From Deltaproteobacteria bacterium (GTDB lineage Bacteria; Myxococcota; UBA727; VGSZ01): DNA of 64,000 nt. The position numbers were made by a program, and so were the translations under genes. Numbering within the stretch: position 1 is the first letter of the stretch; the number at the start of each line of letters is the position of its first letter. The notes below the pieces were generated by a model, which did no database searches, was not told the origin of the DNA, and saw only the letters and a program-made list of their open reading frames with translations. This document shows positions 20,691 to 28,039 of this stretch, in pieces. The stretch covers positions 496,001-560,000 of the forward strand of contig JACOUT010000003.1 in the NCBI GenBank assembly GCA_016177705.1. The letters run 5' to 3'.

Positions 20691-21545
20691 CTAAGCGCCA
20701 AGGCGCTGCAACAACCCTTCGAGCTCCGCATAGCTGGCGAAGTGCATGACCACCGTGCCCTTGCCGTTCTTGTGGTGCACGTCGACGCGCGTGCCGAGCG
20801 CGCGTTGGAGGCGCTGACGTACGTCGCGCTCCGCTTCGGTCTCGCGGCCGCTGCCCTTGCGGCGTGATTGTGTCGGCTGCGCGGCGCGCTCGGTTTGCCG
20901 AACGCTCCAGCGCTTGGCGACCACCTCGCGTCCAAGCCGCTCCATCTCGTCGGGCTCGTCGAGCGCGAGGATCGCGCGGGCGTGGCCCATGCTCAGCTCG
21001 CCGTCGAGCACCTGGGTTCGGACGGCGCCCGGCAGCTTGAGGAGCCGGAGCGAATTCGCGACGGTCGCGCGGTCCTTGCCGACGGCGTCCGCGATCTCCT
21101 GCTGGCTGTAGCCGAGTTGCTCATGCAAGCGGTGGAAGGCCTCGGCCTCTTCGATGGGGTTCAGGTCCTCGCGCTGCAGGTTCTCCACCAACGCGATGGT
21201 CAGCGCGTCCTTCTCAGCGACATCGCTGACGACCGCCGGGATGCTCTTCAGGCCGGCCTGCTGCGCGGCACGCCAGCGGCGCTCACCGGCGACGATCTCG
21301 TACTGGCCGCCGCGGCGTCGCACCAGGATCGGCTGGATGATGCCGTGGGCCTTGATGGAGTCGGCCAGCTCCGCGAGGCGAGCCTCATCGAAGCGCTGAC
21401 GTGGCTGGCCGTCGCCGGGCAGCACCTCCTCGAGGGGAAGCTGCAGGGCGCCGCGCGAGGTCGCAGATTCCTCCGTCGGCTTCGGGGGGATGAGTGCGCT
21501 CAGACCTCGGCCGAGGCCTCTGCGCTTTTCCTGTGCAATTTCCAT
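20691..21545 (-). CDS. parB: Chromosome-partitioning protein ParB
   Basis: A 284-residue ParB. The N-terminal GLGRGLSALIP motif recruits ParA. The nuclease-like CTP-binding domain holds the arginine patch GERRWRAAQ and ENLQREDLNPIEEAEA. A helix-turn-helix (YSQQEIADAVGKDRATVANSLRLLKLP) binds parS. The C-terminal dimerisation domain ends VVMHFASYAELEGLLQRLG. An AAGGAG ribosome site lies 7 nt before the ATG. It follows parA with an 80-bp gap, and two parS sites lie just upstream of parA. Confidence 0.97.
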   Translation of the reverse strand: MEIAQEKRRGLGRGLSALIPPKPTEESATSRGALQLPLEEVLPGDGQPRQRFDEARLAELADSIKAHGIIQPILVRRRGGQYEIVAGERRWRAAQQAGLKSIPAVVSDVAEKDALTIALVENLQREDLNPIEEAEAFHRLHEQLGYSQQEIADAVGKDRATVANSLRLLKLPGAVRTQVLDGELSMGHARAILALDEPDEMERLGREVVAKRWSVRQTERAAQPTQSRRKGSGRETEAERDVRQRLQRALGTRVDVHHKNGKGTVVMHFASYAELEGLLQRLGA

Positions 21546-21625
21546 TATCTACTCCTTGGGTCCCGAACGGATGACCGCGGCGTTGTGGAGGTGTCCGGCC
21601 TCGGCGCTCGAGGCACGGAGGGGCT

Positions 21626-22432
21626 TCAGGCACGAGGTTGGAGGGGTGCAGGCGTGGGCCTAGTGCTCAGGCTCCAGCGCTTCACCAGCTCCTCGGCGAG
21701 CGCGATGTAGGCCTGGACGCCGCGAGACGCGACGTCATAGAGGATGCCCGGCTTGCCGTGGCTGGGAGCTTCAGAGAGACGCACGTTGCGCGGAATGACC
21801 GTCTCACAGACCTGGCCGGGGAAGTGCTGCCGGACCTCGTCCACGACCTGGTGGCTCAGGTTGTTTCGGGCATCGAACATCGTGAGCAAGATGCCGTCGA
21901 GCTTGAGCTGGTCGTTGAGCGAGCCGCGCACCAGCTCGATCGTTTTCAGCAGGTGCGAGAGACCCTCCAAGGCGTAGTACTCGCACTGGAGCGGGATGAG
22001 CACGCCGTCGGCTGCCGTCAGCGCGTTGACCGTCAACAGACCAAGCGACGGCGGGCAGTCGAGCAGGATCACGTCCCAAGACGACGCGAGGCGGCCAAGT
22101 GCTCGCTTGAGCCGGGTCTCGCGCGCGAGCTCGCTCACCAACTCAATCTCCGCGCCGACGAGCTGCGTGTTCGAGGGCACAAGCGAGAGCCCAGGGACGG
22201 TGGTCGGCCGAATCACGTCGTCAACGGCGACCTGCCCCAACAGCACGTGGTACAGCGTCTGGTCCTGCGGCGAGGCGAAGACGCCCAGGCCGCTACATGC
22301 GTTCCCTTGCGGGTCCATGTCGACCAGCAGCGCGCGTTGCCCCTCGGCAGCGAGGGAGGCGGCGAGGTTGACGGCGGTGGTGGTCTTCCCGACGCCGCCT
22401 TTCTGGTTGACGATGGCAACGATGCGCCCCAT
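21626..22432 (-). CDS. parA: Chromosome-partitioning ATPase ParA
   Basis: A 268-residue ParA (Soj). The deviant Walker A KGGVGKTT lies at residues 11-18, Walker B-like DVILLDCPPSLG lies near 115, and LVDMDPQGNAC is present. It forms ATP-dependent dimers on DNA that pull ParB-parS complexes. The ATG at 22432 has GGAGG 6 nt upstream and starts the conserved MGRIVAIVNQ. An in-frame upstream extension to 22516 would read through a parS site and is rejected. Confidence 0.97.
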   Translation of the reverse strand: MGRIVAIVNQKGGVGKTTTAVNLAASLAAEGQRALLVDMDPQGNACSGLGVFASPQDQTLYHVLLGQVAVDDVIRPTTVPGLSLVPSNTQLVGAEIELVSELARETRLKRALGRLASSWDVILLDCPPSLGLLTVNALTAADGVLIPLQCEYYALEGLSHLLKTIELVRGSLNDQLKLDGILLTMFDARNNLSHQVVDEVRQHFPGQVCETVIPRNVRLSEAPSHGKPGILYDVASRGVQAYIALAEELVKRWSLSTRPTPAPLQPRA

Positions 22433-22485
22433 GGAGCCTCCGAGTCGGTCCTTGTACGCGCGAACCAGATCCGCGTCCAGCGTTT

Positions 22486-22501
22486 TGTTCCACGTGGAAC
22501 A
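22486..22501. promoter_or_regulatory. parS site 1 (perfect palindrome)
   Basis: TGTTCCACGTGGAACA is a perfect 16-bp palindrome matching the bacterial parS consensus bound by ParB. It lies 54 bp upstream of the parA start codon, between parA and rsmG, so ParB loading may also affect parAB expression. Confidence 0.95.
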
Positions 22502-22586
22502 CAACCGACATCGCACCGGCGCTTGCGGAGAACCGCCTACTGCGGCCGACGGGCGTCAGCTTGTTTCGCCTGTAATTTAAGGGTGC

Positions 22587-23246
22587 TCACTGATCGTCTC
22601 TTGATGTTCCACGTGAAACATCACCGAGTTTGGGCCGGGACGCGCGCAGCACGCAGCGCTCCTCGAGGCCGCTAACTCGGTAGTGTAGAGGCGCCAGCCC
22701 CGAAAAGCCCCACGTGGCGGCCTCGGCTTCCCACGTGGTGACCTCGTGGGGCAACCCCCACAGCCCCACCTCCCCCGGTGATGCCGCCATGGGAGCCAAC
22801 TGGTAGCGCTTGCCGGCCGAGAACGTCGCCCGGCTCAACACCCGCTCAGCCTTGTGTTGCCCCGTGCCGGCGCCGACGACTTCAATGCGGCGCTGCACCC
22901 CGATCTCCGCGGCGGCGAGCGCCAGGAACGAGGCGCGTTTGCGCGCCGGCTCGATCAGGACTCCGTGGCTGGTGGGCCACGCCAGCGCTGCCATGAGGCC
23001 GGGGAAGCCTGCTCCGCTGCCGACGTCGACGAATGACGCCGGCGCCGGCCACGCGAGCAAGGGCAAGAGGCAATCGAGGTAATGTCGTCGAGCCGCGTCG
23101 GCTGGGTCCACGATACGGGTCAGGTTGTGCGTTTGGTTCCAGGCGCAGAGCATCGCGTAGTGCGCCGCACAGGCCTCGAGCACCGGCTCCGGCAGCTCCG
23201 TGCCGGAGGCGTGCGCCGCCCCTCGCAGCGCTTCGATGAACGTCAC
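22587..23246 (-). CDS. rsmG: 16S rRNA m7G527 methyltransferase
   Basis: A 219-residue RsmG (GidB), which methylates G527 of 16S rRNA using S-adenosylmethionine. The SAM motif FVDVGSGAGFPGLMAA is at residues about 70-85. The N-terminal WNQTHNLTRI and HYLDCLLPL are typical. The GTG at 23246 overlaps the stop of dtd (GTGA), with AAGG upstream; the longer frame to 23270 begins with TTG and is less likely. The C-terminal tail is encoded partly by parS site 2 and is poorly conserved in character. rsmG beside parAB is a classic origin-proximal arrangement. Confidence 0.93.
   Translation of the reverse strand: MTFIEALRGAAHASGTELPEPVLEACAAHYAMLCAWNQTHNLTRIVDPADAARRHYLDCLLPLLAWPAPASFVDVGSGAGFPGLMAALAWPTSHGVLIEPARKRASFLALAAAEIGVQRRIEVVGAGTGQHKAERVLSRATFSAGKRYQLAPMAASPGEVGLWGLPHEVTTWEAEAATWGFSGLAPLHYRVSGLEERCVLRASRPKLGDVSRGTSRDDQ
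22605..22620. promoter_or_regulatory. parS site 2, inside the rsmG 3' end
   Basis: TGTTCCACGTGAAACA matches parS with one imperfect arm. It lies within the last codons of rsmG, encoding VSRGT near the C-terminus, about 103 bp from site 1. Clustered sites are typical of centromere regions near the replication origin. Confidence 0.92.
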
Positions 23247-23689
23247 GCCTTCGCCCGCGAATCGAGCCAAAGGGTCACTGGGCCATCATTGACCAGCTCG
23301 ACACCCATCGAGGCACCGAAACGGCCGGTGGCGACCGGCACCTCGCGGCCCATCTCTCGGACGAGGTCCTCGACCAACCGTTCCGCGCTCTCTGGGTCGA
23401 GCGCCGGCCCAAAGGATGGCCGCGACCCGCCCGACGTGTCCGCACAGAGCGTGAACTGGGAGACCACGAGGCACTGGCCCGCTACCTCTCGGATCGAGCG
23501 GTTCATCTTGCCGGCCTCATCAGAAAAGATCCGTAGTGACAGCAGCTTACGGGCAAGCCAGGCCGCGTCGCTCGGGCCGTCGCCTTTCATGGCGCCAACC
23601 AGGACGAGCAGGCCGACGCCAACGGCGCCGACCTCCTCGTCCCCAACCAGGACCCGTGCTCGCTTGACTCGCTGCACGACCGCACGCAT
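23243..23689 (-). CDS. dtd: D-aminoacyl-tRNA deacylase
   Basis: A 148-residue Dtd, which hydrolyses D-amino acids from mischarged tRNA. The active-site motifs SQFTLCADTSGGSRPSF (residues 79-95) and the Gly-Pro element NDGPVT near the C-terminus are intact. The start MRAVVQRV is the family's usual N-terminus; an upstream in-frame extension to 23782 is not conserved in character. It sits between comEA (31-bp gap) and rsmG (4-nt overlap), so it is probably in one operon running toward parAB. Confidence 0.94.
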   Translation of the reverse strand: MRAVVQRVKRARVLVGDEEVGAVGVGLLVLVGAMKGDGPSDAAWLARKLLSLRIFSDEAGKMNRSIREVAGQCLVVSQFTLCADTSGGSRPSFGPALDPESAERLVEDLVREMGREVPVATGRFGASMGVELVNDGPVTLWLDSRAKA

Positions 23690-23720
23690 CCGGTGCCAAT
23701 CGCGTGCGCCCGCGCATCCG

Positions 23721-24110
23721 TCAAGGCGGACGCTGACCCCCGGCCGTCGCCGTTGCCGGTCCGCTGTCACCACCCGGACCAACGGTCAGATCACCACCTG
23801 GACGCTCGAGCACCGTACCTGCAGGACCGCCAACCGACGCCCTCGTGCCACGAACGCGCACGAGCGGCTTGAGTCGCTCCAGGGTCTTCCTGCCGATGCC
23901 CCGCACTTCGAGGAGCTGTGACACCCTCGTGTAGGGACGCTGGCTGCGAAGCGCCACGATCGCTTCTGCCTTCTTGGGTCCAATCCCCGGCAACTCCTGC
24001 AACTGCGCGACCGACGCGTCGTTCAGGTCCACCGGTTCACCGGCCTGTGCTGCGGAAGAGCTCGCGGCCGCCGCAAGCGCGACCGCCAGCAACCACCCCC
24101 GGCAGCTCAC
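23721..24110 (-). CDS. ComEA-like exported helix-hairpin-helix DNA-binding protein
   Basis: A 129-residue protein. A signal peptide (residues 1-23, ending AAQA) leads to one ComEA-type domain with two helix-hairpin-helix motifs: LQELPGIGPKKAEAIVALR and LLEVRGIGRKTLERLKP. A Gly/Pro-rich tail of about 45 residues follows. Relatives bind incoming DNA in the periplasm during natural transformation; no other competence gene is in the window. The GTG at 24110 overlaps the upstream gene's stop (GTGA). Confidence 0.88.
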   Translation of the reverse strand: MSCRGWLLAVALAAAASSSAAQAGEPVDLNDASVAQLQELPGIGPKKAEAIVALRSQRPYTRVSQLLEVRGIGRKTLERLKPLVRVRGTRASVGGPAGTVLERPGGDLTVGPGGDSGPATATAGGQRPP

Positions 24111-24343
24111 TGCGCGACTCGCGCGCTCTCGTCCTTCGGCGCTGGGTCGCGCATCTGCAGGCGGCCGTGCACCGGTACCGCCGCCAACTCGAGCGCCCAC
24201 GAGCCATCGCGGTTCTCGAACGCCACGCCCACCTTGGTCCAGAAGCTCTTGGCCTCCCGATCTGCGGTCGCCGGCCGGTCTTCCACCATCCACAGGTGCT
24301 TGATCCTCTTGCTGCCAGCCCGTTCACCCTGCTGTTGCGTCAT
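24107..24343 (-). CDS. Small conserved-looking cytoplasmic protein
   Basis: A 78-residue protein of unknown function. It has a basic N-terminal stretch (GSKRIKHLWMVEDRP), then an alternating hydrophobic segment (FWTKVGVAFENRDGSWALELAAVPVHGRLQMRDP) that reads like a small beta-sheet. The ATG at 24343 has AAGGAG 9 nt upstream; an ATG at 24367 is an alternative with a GGAAGG upstream. Its stop overlaps the comEA start, so it leads the comEA-dtd-rsmG operon. Confidence 0.6.
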   Translation of the reverse strand: MTQQQGERAGSKRIKHLWMVEDRPATADREAKSFWTKVGVAFENRDGSWALELAAVPVHGRLQMRDPAPKDESARVAQ

Positions 24344-24893
24344 CGTCGTCGCTCCTTGTTGCGCCATTGCGCGGCACCTTCCTTCGCAACGCCAATGCCT
24401 GCGCCTCCTCCGCCGACGGCCGCTTGCGGACTTTCTCCCCCTCCCTGCTGCTTTCTCGATGTTCCAGGACGGAACGACGCCTCGATGCCACTTTGGCCCA
24501 CCGTTGTGGGATTTCGCCGTCGCCGCCCGCTCCCACCTCGAGCTACTGCCCTTTCGCCCGCTTGCGTTCTCCCCAACCGGCCTGTGGCTTGTTGTCCTTC
24601 GAGCCAACAGTCAGCTCCGCGTTCGCAACGCTCCTGTGGCCTACCGCTGGAAATCACGATCGCCGCAACACTCCACGCTTGCCGCGCTTCCTTCTCCGCA
24701 TCCCCTCCCCACGCGTACCAGCGCTCGGCACGTCGATGCCGAGCTCATTCCCCAAACCCCCCATCCCTGATGACGACGATGATCCTCTTTCAATTCCTTC
24801 TCTCCCTCTGATCCCATCGCCACCCTCCCCACCGCACCACCGTTGCAGCCGCCCGCCACCTCGGCTACCAGGCGCCAGCGCCTCGAGGTCACC
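24344..24893. other. 550-bp gap without genes, pyrimidine-rich on the + strand
   Basis: This gap separates two divergently transcribed units, the comEA-dtd-rsmG operon and dnaN. The + strand is rich in C and T, with tracts such as CTCTTTCAATTCCTTCTCTC (24783-24802) and lower GC than the flanking genes. It must hold both promoters. No convincing DnaA box (TTATCCACA) was found: only three TGTGG starts with poor right halves, and one ATCCACA inside the neighbouring gene. An origin role is possible from context but not supported by boxes. Confidence 0.5.
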
Positions 24894-26027
24894 ATGGAAT
24901 TGCGCATCCCCGTCGTCGAGCTCTCTCGTGCACTCTCGGCTGCCCAGGGCGCCGTGCAGCGCAAGAACACCATGCCCATCCTCTCGCATGTGCTGCTGCA
25001 AGCGGCGGCAGCCAAGGACGGAGCGGGTCGACTGACCATCTCAGCCACTGACCTCGACATCGGGGTTCGCAGCGAACACCCGTGCGAGATCTCGACGCCC
25101 GGTGCCGTCACCATCCCCGCGCGCGCGCTGGCCGACATGGTGCGCGAGTTGCCTGGCCCGGACGTCACGCTCAAGCGACTCCCCAACCAGCATGTCGAGG
25201 TCAAGAGCGGCCGCACGCGTGCCCGCTTGCTCGCGCTCTCGGCTGACGAATTTCCGCCGTTGCCGGCGTATCACGAAGCCGCGTTCGTGCCGCTCGATAC
25301 CGCGTTGCTCGTCGACATGGTCGACAAGACGCTCTACGCGAGCTCACAAGATGAGACCCGCTACAACCTCAACGGCGTACTGTTCGAACCGCCGGCGCAT
25401 GCGGGTGGCCCGCTGACCATGGTCGCCACCGACGGCCATCGCCTGGTGCGAATCGAGCGCACCGTCGACGGCGTCGACGGCTTCGGCCTCAAGGCTTCCG
25501 TAATTCTGCCGCGCAAGGGCCTCGCCGAGCTGCGCCGTATCATCGGCGGCGACCTCGACGGCAAGATCGAGCTCGGCTTCAAGGACAACCACGCCGTGGT
25601 GCGCCGCGGCGCCACGCTGCTCGGCATGCGCCTCGTCGACGGCCAGTTCCCAGACTACAAGCAGGTCATCCCCAAGCTCGCCGACAAGATCGTCCGCATC
25701 GCCCGCCAGGATCTGGCAGCAACCCTCAAGCGCGTCACCGTGCTCGCACAAGACCGCATGCAGCCGGTCAAGCTCGCGCTCACCAAGGATCAGCTCGTCG
25801 TCACTTGCTCGAACCCCGACGCGGGCGAAATCTCCGACGACGTGCCGGTCGAGTACGCTGGACAAGCGCTCGAGGTAGCCTTCAATGGGCGCTACCTGCT
25901 CGAGGCGCTCTCGTCGCTCGACGACAAAAACGTACTGCTCAAGCTGATCGACAACCTCTCGCCCGGCGTCGTCGTCGGCGTGGATGAGCCCCGCCACCTT
26001 TGTGTCGTCATGCCGATGCGCCTGTGA
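24894..26027 (+). CDS. dnaN: DNA polymerase III sliding clamp (beta)
   Basis: A 377-residue beta clamp. It starts MELRIPVVELSRAL and has three repeated clamp domains. Typical segments are RKNTMPILSHVLL, YNLNGVLFE, MVATDGHRLVRIE, QFPDYKQVIP and AFNGRYLLEAL, and it ends with the canonical VVMPMRL. The ATG at 24894 has GAGG 6 nt upstream. dnaA and recF, common partners, are absent here, although dnaN lies close to parAB-rsmG. Confidence 0.97.
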   Translation: MELRIPVVELSRALSAAQGAVQRKNTMPILSHVLLQAAAAKDGAGRLTISATDLDIGVRSEHPCEISTPGAVTIPARALADMVRELPGPDVTLKRLPNQHVEVKSGRTRARLLALSADEFPPLPAYHEAAFVPLDTALLVDMVDKTLYASSQDETRYNLNGVLFEPPAHAGGPLTMVATDGHRLVRIERTVDGVDGFGLKASVILPRKGLAELRRIIGGDLDGKIELGFKDNHAVVRRGATLLGMRLVDGQFPDYKQVIPKLADKIVRIARQDLAATLKRVTVLAQDRMQPVKLALTKDQLVVTCSNPDAGEISDDVPVEYAGQALEVAFNGRYLLEALSSLDDKNVLLKLIDNLSPGVVVGVDEPRHLCVVMPMRL

Positions 26028-26182
26028 CGACGCGGTGTCGCGCGCGCCTCCTTCGCGGGAGTCGCCGCGACAGGCGCAGCAGGCGTCGACGATCCGCTTC
26101 GATTCGATAGACAAGGAACCATCGTTTCTTTGGCTCTGCGCCGCGCCCCACCGGTCGGTCCGGGCGCACACCGGCCTCCGCC

Positions 26183-27442
26183 ATGCTTGACGCCACGGAG
26201 CTCGCTCGCTGGCTCGTCCTCGTAGTGTTCGTACTCACCTGGCTCGGCATCTCGGCTCGTCGCGTCGAGCTGCTGCCGATTGGCCGGCCCGCCATTGCGC
26301 TCGTCGGCGCGGTCGCGCTCGTCGTCATCGGGCAGTTTGCCGGTCCCCATGGCCTTGGCGTCGACGAGGCGCTGCGCGCCATCGAGCCGCAAACGCTCGC
26401 CCTGCTCTTTGGCATGATGGTGGTCGCCGCGGCGCTCGCCGAGGCTGGCTTCTTCGCCGTTGTCACCGAACGCCTGGCCGACGCCGTCCGTCGGCCTGCG
26501 GTGCTCCTTTGGGCCGTCACCGTCGGCGCCGGCTTGCTGTCCGCCGTGTTGGTGAACGACGCCGTCTGCCTGTTGGCGACGCCGCTGGTGGTTGCCTTGG
26601 TACGTCGCCGCGGCCTGCCGGTGCGCCCGTTCTTGTTCGCGCTCGCCATGGGTGCCAACGCCGGCAGCGCGCTCACGCTCTCCGGCAACCCCCAGAACAT
26701 GTTGGTCGCCAAGCTCTCCGGCTTGGCCTACCGGGACTACCTGGCGAGCGCGGCGCTGCCGGCGCTCGGCGCCTTGGTCGCGACCGCCGGGATCTTGCAC
26801 ATGGTCTTCCGCGCCGACCTGGTGGCGGCGGCCGACGCTGCGTCGTCGCCGCCGGTCCCCTCAGACCGCCTGTTGTTGCGCGGCGCGCTGCTCGCGCTCG
26901 CCGCTCTGGTGGTCGCCAATCTGCTCGGCGCCACGCTCGCGCTCTCGGCGCTGGCGGCCGCTGCCTGGGTGCTGCTGCTCGCTCGCCGTCGCGCAGAGTC
27001 GCTGCTGGCACAGGTCGACTGGAGCGTGCTGCTCTTCTTCGCCAGCCTCTTTGTCGTGGTCGCCGCCCTGCAGCGGACCGGCCTGCCGTCGGCGTGGCTC
27101 GAGGCGTTGACACCTGCCGCCGACAGCGCGGGCCGCGGCCCTGGCTTTGGCACACTGATCGCCGTGTTGCTGCTGGGCTCTCAGGCGGTGAGCAACGTCC
27201 CCCTCATCTTGCTGCTCGAGCCATGGATCCGCTCGTTCGCGGACGCGCCCCTCGCCTGGACGCTGACCGCGCTTGTGTCGACGTTGGCCGGCAACCTGAC
27301 GCTGCTCGGCTCGGTCGCCAACATCATCGTCATCGAGCGCGCCAAGGAGCGCCTGGGCTTCTTCGAGTATCTGCGCGTCGGCGTGGTCGTGACCACGGCG
27401 TCAACCGCGGTCGCCGTCGGCCTGCTGCTGCTGCTGCGCTGA
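26183..27442 (+). CDS. SLC13/ArsB-type ion transporter
   Basis: A 419-residue inner-membrane protein with about ten or eleven hydrophobic segments. Features of the ion-transporter superfamily (ArsB/CitM/SLC13) are present: VNDAVCLLATPLVVAL in the first half, SGNPQNMLVAKLSG in the first hairpin, and a second-half counterpart SNVPLILLLEP and LLGSVANIIVIERAKE. These paired hairpins form the substrate site. The substrate (an anion, dicarboxylate or arsenite) cannot be told from sequence. The ATG at 26183 has no clear ribosome site. Confidence 0.85.
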   Translation: MLDATELARWLVLVVFVLTWLGISARRVELLPIGRPAIALVGAVALVVIGQFAGPHGLGVDEALRAIEPQTLALLFGMMVVAAALAEAGFFAVVTERLADAVRRPAVLLWAVTVGAGLLSAVLVNDAVCLLATPLVVALVRRRGLPVRPFLFALAMGANAGSALTLSGNPQNMLVAKLSGLAYRDYLASAALPALGALVATAGILHMVFRADLVAAADAASSPPVPSDRLLLRGALLALAALVVANLLGATLALSALAAAAWVLLLARRRAESLLAQVDWSVLLFFASLFVVVAALQRTGLPSAWLEALTPAADSAGRGPGFGTLIAVLLLGSQAVSNVPLILLLEPWIRSFADAPLAWTLTALVSTLAGNLTLLGSVANIIVIERAKERLGFFEYLRVGVVVTTASTAVAVGLLLLLR

Positions 27443-27445
27443 AGG

Positions 27446-27946
27446 TCAGGTGAGCGCGAACGGCCCGTAGAACTTCGCCTCGGGGCCGTCGCCGACGCGC
27501 ACCACGAACTGCCTCTTGACGACGTCGAGGTAGGCGTCGCGCCGCTCTTGGTCGGCTCCCGACAAGCGCAGCGGCTGCAGGCTGCCGGTGCGCGGCGCGC
27601 GCGCCATCGGCTCCCCGAGCGGCTTGTCCGCGAGCGCGGTGAGGATGCGCTCCTTCATCGGCGCCTTGTTGCTGCCGTAGGGGAGGTTGTGCGCGATGAA
27701 GAACGCCTCGAGCTTCTTGACCGCGCCTTCCTCGAGCACGGGCGCCTTCAGCTTGGTCGAGGCGACCGGCGCCTTGCTCCTGAGGTACAGGTCGGCGATG
27801 GCACGCGCTTCGGCGTTGCTGACGCCGTCCGAGCGCCCCTTGAGGCTGCGCTCCGCGGCGACGATGACGTCGGCGGCGTCATCCTCCTTCCACGCTTTCT
27901 TCTCGTTACGGATCTCGATGCGCTTGGAGACGACGTCGAGCGACAT
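27446..27946 (-). CDS. Uncharacterised cytoplasmic protein, 166 aa
   Basis: A 166-residue soluble protein, charged and mostly helical, with no signal or membrane segment. The N-terminal half has SNAEARAIADLYLRS; the middle (LEEGAVKKLEAFFIAHNLPYG) may be a small helical domain; the C-terminal half ends FVVRVGDGPEAKFYGPFALT. No family was recognised. It converges on the transporter gene with a 3-bp gap. A TATACT box lies 10 nt before its ATG. Confidence 0.55.
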   Translation of the reverse strand: MSLDVVSKRIEIRNEKKAWKEDDAADVIVAAERSLKGRSDGVSNAEARAIADLYLRSKAPVASTKLKAPVLEEGAVKKLEAFFIAHNLPYGSNKAPMKERILTALADKPLGEPMARAPRTGSLQPLRLSGADQERRDAYLDVVKRQFVVRVGDGPEAKFYGPFALT

Positions 27947-27956
27947 GGCGGGCCCC

Positions 27957-27962
27957 AGTATA
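27957..27962 (-). promoter_or_regulatory. -10 element TATACT, 10 nt before the 166-aa gene
   Basis: TATACT on the reverse strand is a near-perfect -10. The ten-nt gap to the ATG at 27946 predicts a leader of about 3 nt, close to leaderless. No ribosome site fits in that space. Confidence 0.5.
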
Positions 27963-28039
27963 GGATAACGGCGCGGTTATCGGTCTGATGCGCAGCTCGG
28001 TTGCCGGTCTCGTTCCAAGTACTGGAAGTTACAGGGTAT

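Noticed and set aside
22433..22516. Longer ParA start
   Set aside because: Would translate through a parS site; the ATG at 22432 has a good Shine-Dalgarno sequence and family-typical N-terminus.
24344..24893. Replication origin
   Set aside because: No cluster of DnaA boxes; kept only as a possibility in the findings.
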